Shown here: positions 40,930 through 44,784 of the stretch, one piece after another
Layout of the letters: each line of letters begins with the position of its first letter
How positions within the stretch are numbered: the first letter of the stretch is position 1
Origin: Oscillospiraceae bacterium
Lineage (GTDB): Bacteria; Bacillota; Clostridia; Oscillospirales; Ruminococcaceae
NCBI GenBank assembly: GCA_016296165.1
Contig: JAEDJV010000005.1
Span: 1 to 44,784 of the forward strand
Reading direction: 5' to 3'
DNA: 44,784 nucleotides
The notes under the pieces: model-generated
Told to the model about the DNA's origin: nothing
Database searches by the model: none
The model's input: the letters and a program-made list of their open reading frames with translations, nothing else
Program-made: the position numbers and the translations under genes

Positions 40930-42462
40930 ATGTTTTCCAAGATTAACACTATGGGACTTTTTGGACTGAATGCATTTTCAGTAGATGTTGAAACGGATAT
41001 CAGCATAGGACAACCGGCTTTTGAGATAGTCGGTCTGCCGGATATGGTAGTAAGAGAGAGCCGGGAAAGAATTAAATCGGCAATGAGGGCGGGAGGAATA
41101 AAATTTCCTAATGCACGAGTCATGATTAACCTTGCTCCTGCGGATACTAAAAAAAGCGGATCTGTTCATGATCTTGCAATTTTTATGGGAATACTAACAG
41201 CCATGAACTGCATAAGCGGAAATCTGGATGACTGCTGTTTCATAGGTGAAGTTTCCCTTAACGGAAACGTACGGCACGTAAACGGAGTTCTGCCTATGAC
41301 ACTCATGGCTATGAAAAGCGGGATAAAAAATATTTTTGTACCTTTTGATAATGCTTTTGAAGCATCAGTAGTTGACGGAATACATGTTTATGGTGTAAAA
41401 TCTATTATAGACCTCATTGCACATTTTTCCGGCGGAGATAAGATTAAGGTTTCAGAAAAATATACAGCTCCCGAATCAGCTAATATTGATACGCTTGATT
41501 TTTCTGACATAAAGGGACAGCATACTGCAAAGCTTGCCCTTGAAATAGCCGCTGCAGGCGGACATAACGCGCTACTAATCGGAAGTCCCGGCAGTGGTAA
41601 GAGCATGCTTTCCAAAAGACTTCCCGGGATACTTCCGCTTATGACTTTTGAGGAATCAATAGAAACCACAAACATACATTCTATTTCCGGACTTCTCGAC
41701 AAGGATACACCACTCGTAACTGCAAGACCGTTCAGAGCCCCGCACCATACGATTTCTTCGGCCGGTCTTGCCGGAGGAGGAACCATACCGCATCCCGGAG
41801 AAATATCTCTGGCTCACAACGGACTGCTGTTTCTTGACGAGCTGGCGGAATTCGACAGAAAAACCCTGGAGATTCTAAGACAGCCTCTGGAGGAACAGAA
41901 GGTTACCATATCACGTGCAAACGGAACAATAACCTACCCTTCATCCATAATGCTAGTTGCAGCTATGAATCCCTGTCCGTGCGGTTTTTTCGGACATCCG
42001 AGGAAAAAATGCATATGCACTCAAAAACAAGTTTCAAACTATCTTTCGAAAATTTCAGGCCCCCTTCTTGACAGACTTGACCTTCATGTGGAAGTGGCAC
42101 CGGTTGAGTTTGAACATCTTTCTTCAGCAGCCAGAGAAGAAGCAACATCAGAAATACGAAAACGTGTACAGGCTGCGCGTGAAATACAGATTGAAAGATT
42201 CAAAGGAACAGATATTTCCTGCAACGCCAGGATTACACCGTCAAAACTGCACGAATTCTGTCCCCTCGATAGTGATGCGAATACATTCATGAGTGCTGTT
42301 TTTGATAAAATGGGGCTGTCAGCACGTGCATATGACAGAATACTTAAAGTTTCAAGAACTATTGCCGACCTTGACGGCAGTGATATTATAAAAAAACGAC
42401 ATCTCTCACAGGCTGTTCAGTACAGATCTCTTGACAGAAAGTACTGGAATCAGGGCGTCTGA
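40930..42462 (+). CDS. ComM/YifB-like Mg-chelatase-type AAA+ ATPase
   Basis: 510 residues from the ATG at 40930, with GGGAGGA upstream; an ATG at 40915 overlaps that ribosome site. Residues 1-180 are the Lon-like ChlI N-domain (LNAFSVDVETDISIGQ, then DMVVRESRERIKSAM). Walker A is GSPGSGKS at 218-225, Walker B GLLFLDELAEF, and a Cys cluster PCPCGFFG ... KKCICTQ follows. ComM is a hexameric helicase that helps branch migration when incoming DNA is integrated during natural transformation; the protein is also found in species not known to be competent. Likely first gene of the + strand cluster. Confidence 0.9.
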   Translation: MFSKINTMGLFGLNAFSVDVETDISIGQPAFEIVGLPDMVVRESRERIKSAMRAGGIKFPNARVMINLAPADTKKSGSVHDLAIFMGILTAMNCISGNLDDCCFIGEVSLNGNVRHVNGVLPMTLMAMKSGIKNIFVPFDNAFEASVVDGIHVYGVKSIIDLIAHFSGGDKIKVSEKYTAPESANIDTLDFSDIKGQHTAKLALEIAAAGGHNALLIGSPGSGKSMLSKRLPGILPLMTFEESIETTNIHSISGLLDKDTPLVTARPFRAPHHTISSAGLAGGGTIPHPGEISLAHNGLLFLDELAEFDRKTLEILRQPLEEQKVTISRANGTITYPSSIMLVAAMNPCPCGFFGHPRKKCICTQKQVSNYLSKISGPLLDRLDLHVEVAPVEFEHLSSAAREEATSEIRKRVQAAREIQIERFKGTDISCNARITPSKLHEFCPLDSDANTFMSAVFDKMGLSARAYDRILKVSRTIADLDGSDIIKKRHLSQAVQYRSLDRKYWNQGV

Positions 42463-42494
42463 ATTTACACTACACCAGAACAGGAATGAACACA

Positions 42495-43301
42495 ATGATA
42501 AAACTTATTGCCAGCGATATGGACGGTACACTACTCGATGAAAATAAAAATTTTCCGCCTGATTTTTTCGATATTCTTAGAAGGCTGGAAAAAAACAATA
42601 TTCGCTTCATAGTCGCAAGCGGAAGATCTTACAGAGCCCTTGAACCTCTTTTTAATGAACACGCAGACCGTATGACCTTTATCTGCGACAACGGTGCATA
42701 CATAGTCAGAGACGGAAATACCGAATTTGTCAGCGGTATTGCACCGGAAACGGTAACAGAAATAATAAGAACATGCCGTAAAAAACTTCCTTCTGTTTAT
42801 CCGGTTCTGTGCGGAAACAACGGAATCTATGTGACGGATCATTTTAAAGGTAATTCTGCAAGGGAACTTGGATTTTACTATAACTCCCGCATACTCCTCG
42901 ATAATCCGGAGGAACTTGACGACACTATCTTTAAAATTGCTCTGTATGATGAAAAAAATCCGGCAGAATACTCATTTCCTGTTCTTAACGAAATATTCGG
43001 AAGTTATCTTACCCTTCAGGTTTCGGGACATCTCTGGATGGATATCATGAATCCGGGAATAAACAAAGGAACTGCTCTTGAAAAAATCCAGAAATCGCTT
43101 GGTGTTTCACCAGAAGAAACAATGGCCTTCGGTGACTTTTACAATGACGTAGAGCTTCTGAAACGCGCCGGGTACAGCTATGTCATGGCTAACGCAAATG
43201 CTGATATGAAAAAATACGGAAAGTACTCCGCCGACAGCAACGAAAACTACGGCGTTACAAAGGCTGTTACAGAATATCTGGACAGACATAATCTTGCATG
43301 A
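42495..43301 (+). CDS. Cof-type HAD phosphatase
   Basis: 268 residues from the ATG at 42495, which has AGGA nine bases upstream; the ATG at 42486 is too close to it. Motif I DMDGTLLDE holds the nucleophile Asp. Motif II is VASGRSYRA, motif III Lys in NKGTALEKI, motif IV FGDFYNDVELL. The IIB cap places it with Cof/YwpJ-like phosphatases that hydrolyse sugar phosphates or flavin-type phosphates. Substrate unknown. It lies 32 bases after comM and 21 before the FtsW/RodA-type gene. Confidence 0.88.
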   Translation: MIKLIASDMDGTLLDENKNFPPDFFDILRRLEKNNIRFIVASGRSYRALEPLFNEHADRMTFICDNGAYIVRDGNTEFVSGIAPETVTEIIRTCRKKLPSVYPVLCGNNGIYVTDHFKGNSARELGFYYNSRILLDNPEELDDTIFKIALYDEKNPAEYSFPVLNEIFGSYLTLQVSGHLWMDIMNPGINKGTALEKIQKSLGVSPEETMAFGDFYNDVELLKRAGYSYVMANANADMKKYGKYSADSNENYGVTKAVTEYLDRHNLA

Positions 43302-43311
43302 TAAGGAGATA

Positions 43312-43326
43312 ATGAAACTTACATGA
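43312..43326 (+). other. Four-codon minicistron overlapping the RodA-type start
   Basis: AAGGAG (43303-43308) is best placed for the ATG at 43312, which encodes only MKLT before TGA at 43324-43326. That TGA overlaps the ATG of the next gene (ATGA at 43323). This could couple initiation by termination-reinitiation, or be chance. Confidence 0.35.
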
Positions 43327-44459
43327 ATAACTTTATGAAAAGCTTTACCGGTGCTGCCAGGAAATATTTTAAAAATCTGGATAAACTTCTGCTTCTGGCT
43401 GTAGTTATCTGTACCTTACTCGGAATAACTCTTCTCTATTCGCTGGCAGCAAACGGAACTATCGAACACCGCGATTTTAAAACACAGTCAGTATCAATGA
43501 TAATTGGTTTTACAATCTGTATAGTAATATCTTTTTTTGACTATCAATCCATTGCTAAGCTATGGTTTCTTTATGTCCCCGCCGCACTTATACCTGTTTT
43601 GCTGACTTTTACATCACTCGGAGTAGGTGTTGACGGAGCAGACGACGTAGCATGGCTGAGAATCGGAACAATTTCATTTCAGCCAGCTGAAATACTTAAA
43701 ATCGCATTTCTTCTCTCGTTCTCATTTCATCTGTACAAAGTCAGAGAGGATCTGAATAATCTGATAAATATCTTTCTGCTGTGTGTTCACGGCGCTATTC
43801 CGGTACTTCTTGTCGTAAAGCAGGGAGATCATGGTACAGCACTTGTATTTATCATGATGTTTCTCGTAATGCTCTATTCAGCCGGATTATCAATATTCTA
43901 TATCATTCCGGCACTTCTGACGGTTCCTGTTGCCGCTTTCTTTGCATGGCAGTATCTGCTTGGCCCTGTTCAGAAAGACCGTATCCTCATACTCTTTAAT
44001 CCCGGAACAGATCCTGAGGGAATTGAATGGCAGCAGGATCTCGGACTTGCAGATCTTGCATCGGGTGGAACATTCGGGAACGGTCTTTTTGACGGAAAAA
44101 GAAATGTAAACCCTGAGATTCACAATGATTTTATTTTTGCGTATGTAGGTTATGTATTCGGATTTGTCGGATGTGTTGCTCTCATTTTTCTGCTGGCATT
44201 TATCTGCATAAAAATAATAGCTGACAGCCGCATAGCAAAAGATGAACTCGGAAAGAACATTTGTATGGGTGCTTTTGCCATGATTTTCACACACTGTACC
44301 ATGAACATAGGAATGGTTCTCAAAGTAATGCCGGTTATAGGTATCCCGCTTCCGTTTGTAAGTGCAGGTGGTACAGCCCTTGTAAGTATGTATGTGATAA
44401 TCGGACTGGTTTTAAGTGCAAGACAGCACAATGAAAAGATTTATAGGATGTTTGCCTAA
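43323..44459 (+). CDS. FtsW/RodA/SpoVE-family glycosyltransferase-like protein
   Basis: 378 residues with about ten membrane segments. SEDS proteins polymerise lipid II into peptidoglycan strands with a partner PBP. Conserved parts: WLRIGTISFQPAEILKIAF, QQDLGLADLASGGTFGNGLF, IHNDFIFAYVGYVFGFVG and IPLPFVSAGGTALVSMY. The catalytic Asp equivalent is kept in HNDFIF. The pair of Glu that normally follows (FIFxxxxEExGF) is replaced by Tyr-Val, which is unusual. No PBP gene is adjacent. Translated possibly by coupling to the minicistron above. More like RodA than FtsW by length and lack of N-terminal extension. Confidence 0.85.
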   Translation: MNNFMKSFTGAARKYFKNLDKLLLLAVVICTLLGITLLYSLAANGTIEHRDFKTQSVSMIIGFTICIVISFFDYQSIAKLWFLYVPAALIPVLLTFTSLGVGVDGADDVAWLRIGTISFQPAEILKIAFLLSFSFHLYKVREDLNNLINIFLLCVHGAIPVLLVVKQGDHGTALVFIMMFLVMLYSAGLSIFYIIPALLTVPVAAFFAWQYLLGPVQKDRILILFNPGTDPEGIEWQQDLGLADLASGGTFGNGLFDGKRNVNPEIHNDFIFAYVGYVFGFVGCVALIFLLAFICIKIIADSRIAKDELGKNICMGAFAMIFTHCTMNIGMVLKVMPVIGIPLPFVSAGGTALVSMYVIIGLVLSARQHNEKIYRMFA

Positions 44460-44467
44460 AAATATCA

Positions 44468-44497
44468 TTGACATATTTCATAAAAAAATGATATAAT
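44468..44497 (+). promoter_or_regulatory. Promoter of guaA
   Basis: TTGACA (44468-44473), 18-base spacer, TGA then TATAAT (44492-44497). An ATATCAT/ATGATAT inverted repeat (44462-44468 and 44488-44494) flanks the spacer. The leader of about 35 bases is too short for a purine riboswitch. Confidence 0.8.
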
Positions 44498-44538
44498 AAT
44501 TATATTCAATAACTAAATTTCAGAAAGGAATTTACCTT

Positions 44539-44784
44539 ATGACAAATCAGCTCTGTATAGTCCTTGATTTCGGTGGCCAGTACAACCAGCTCATCGCAAG
44601 AAGAGTCCGCGAATGCGGTGTTTACTGCGAAATCAAAAAATTTGACACACCAATCGAAGAGATTAAAGCACTTAATCCGACTGGTATTATCTTTACCGGT
44701 GGTCCTAATAGTGTTTATGACGAAACTTCACCACACATCTCAAAGGAAATTTTCGAACTTGGTATTCCGGTTCTCGGTATATGC
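44539..44784 (+). CDS. guaA: GMP synthase, N-terminal part (runs off the right edge)
   Basis: 82 residues are visible. VLDFGGQYNQLIARRVRECG and GIIFTGGPNSVYDE are the standard opening of the class I glutamine amidotransferase half of GuaA; the window ends at the catalytic Cys in PVLGIC. The full enzyme converts XMP to GMP using glutamine and ATP. AGAAAGGAA lies before the ATG. It has its own promoter. Product assignment is firm although the synthetase half is unseen. Confidence 0.95.
   Translation, partial: MTNQLCIVLDFGGQYNQLIARRVRECGVYCEIKKFDTPIEEIKALNPTGIIFTGGPNSVYDETSPHISKEIFELGIPVLGIC

Noticed and set aside
1..44784. tRNA, rRNA, CRISPR arrays, complete insertion sequences, prophage attachment sites
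   Set aside because: I saw no cloverleaf-like tRNA, no regularly spaced repeats and no transposase or integrase genes. A computed scan would be needed to exclude weak matches.

Overview
The window looks like a chromosomal housekeeping segment from a low-GC anaerobic Firmicute of the Ruminococcus / Oscillospirales type. This rests on gene order, DivIVA/SepF division genes, a CIRCE heat-shock operator, strong AGGAGG ribosome sites with several TTG starts, a DnaD/DnaI-type helicase loader pair, a MutL with an endonuclease motif, and a RpoC with a large internal insertion. The genus is inferred; no rRNA or tRNA gene is present to confirm it.

Layout. 1-900: the 3' end of a Fic-family gene, a two-way terminator and a small orphan coiled-coil ORF. 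1088-3903 (+): guanine deaminase and a MATE exporter from one promoter. 3946-21452 (-): a long housekeeping block read right to left: miaB, a YlbF/YmcA-family gene, mutS, mutL, miaA, hfq, a HlyD-like membrane protein, yggS, sepF, divIVA, ileS, lspA, an RluD-type pseudouridine synthase, and a transketolase split into two genes. This joins two blocks known from Bacillus (miaB-ymcA..mutS-mutL..hfq/miaA and ylmE-sepF..divIVA-ileS-lspA-ylyB), without ylmG/ylmH and with the HlyD-like gene added. 21493-24330: a GNAT gene (+), a CIRCE-controlled small heat-shock gene (-) with a candidate 23-residue leader ORF, and a GH1 beta-glucosidase (-). 24494-27985 (+): dnaD-like gene, helicase loader, tyrS. 27977-32585 (-): a three-gene signalling unit (diguanylate cyclase, YesM-like sensor that has lost its kinase residues, lipoprotein solute-binding protein). 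32630-40716 (-): rpoB and rpoC from a consensus promoter. 40862-44784 (+): ComM-like ATPase, HAD phosphatase, FtsW/RodA-type protein and the start of guaA.

The most unusual items are: the 27977-32524 unit, a solute sensor with no permease, no response regulator and a dead kinase next to an active-looking c-di-GMP synthase; a possible short RNA antisense to the start of the rpoB leader (promoter 40611-40639, terminator 40753-40787); a possible pseudoknot just ahead of the sepF ribosome site; the hsp20 control region nested in the end of the beta-glucosidase gene; the RpoC insertion; and a FtsW/RodA-type protein lacking the usual Glu pair. Several start codons were moved from the longest reading frame because ribosome sites, promoters or terminators decide otherwise (lspA, hfq, miaB, GH1, the cyclase, rpoC, comM, HAD).
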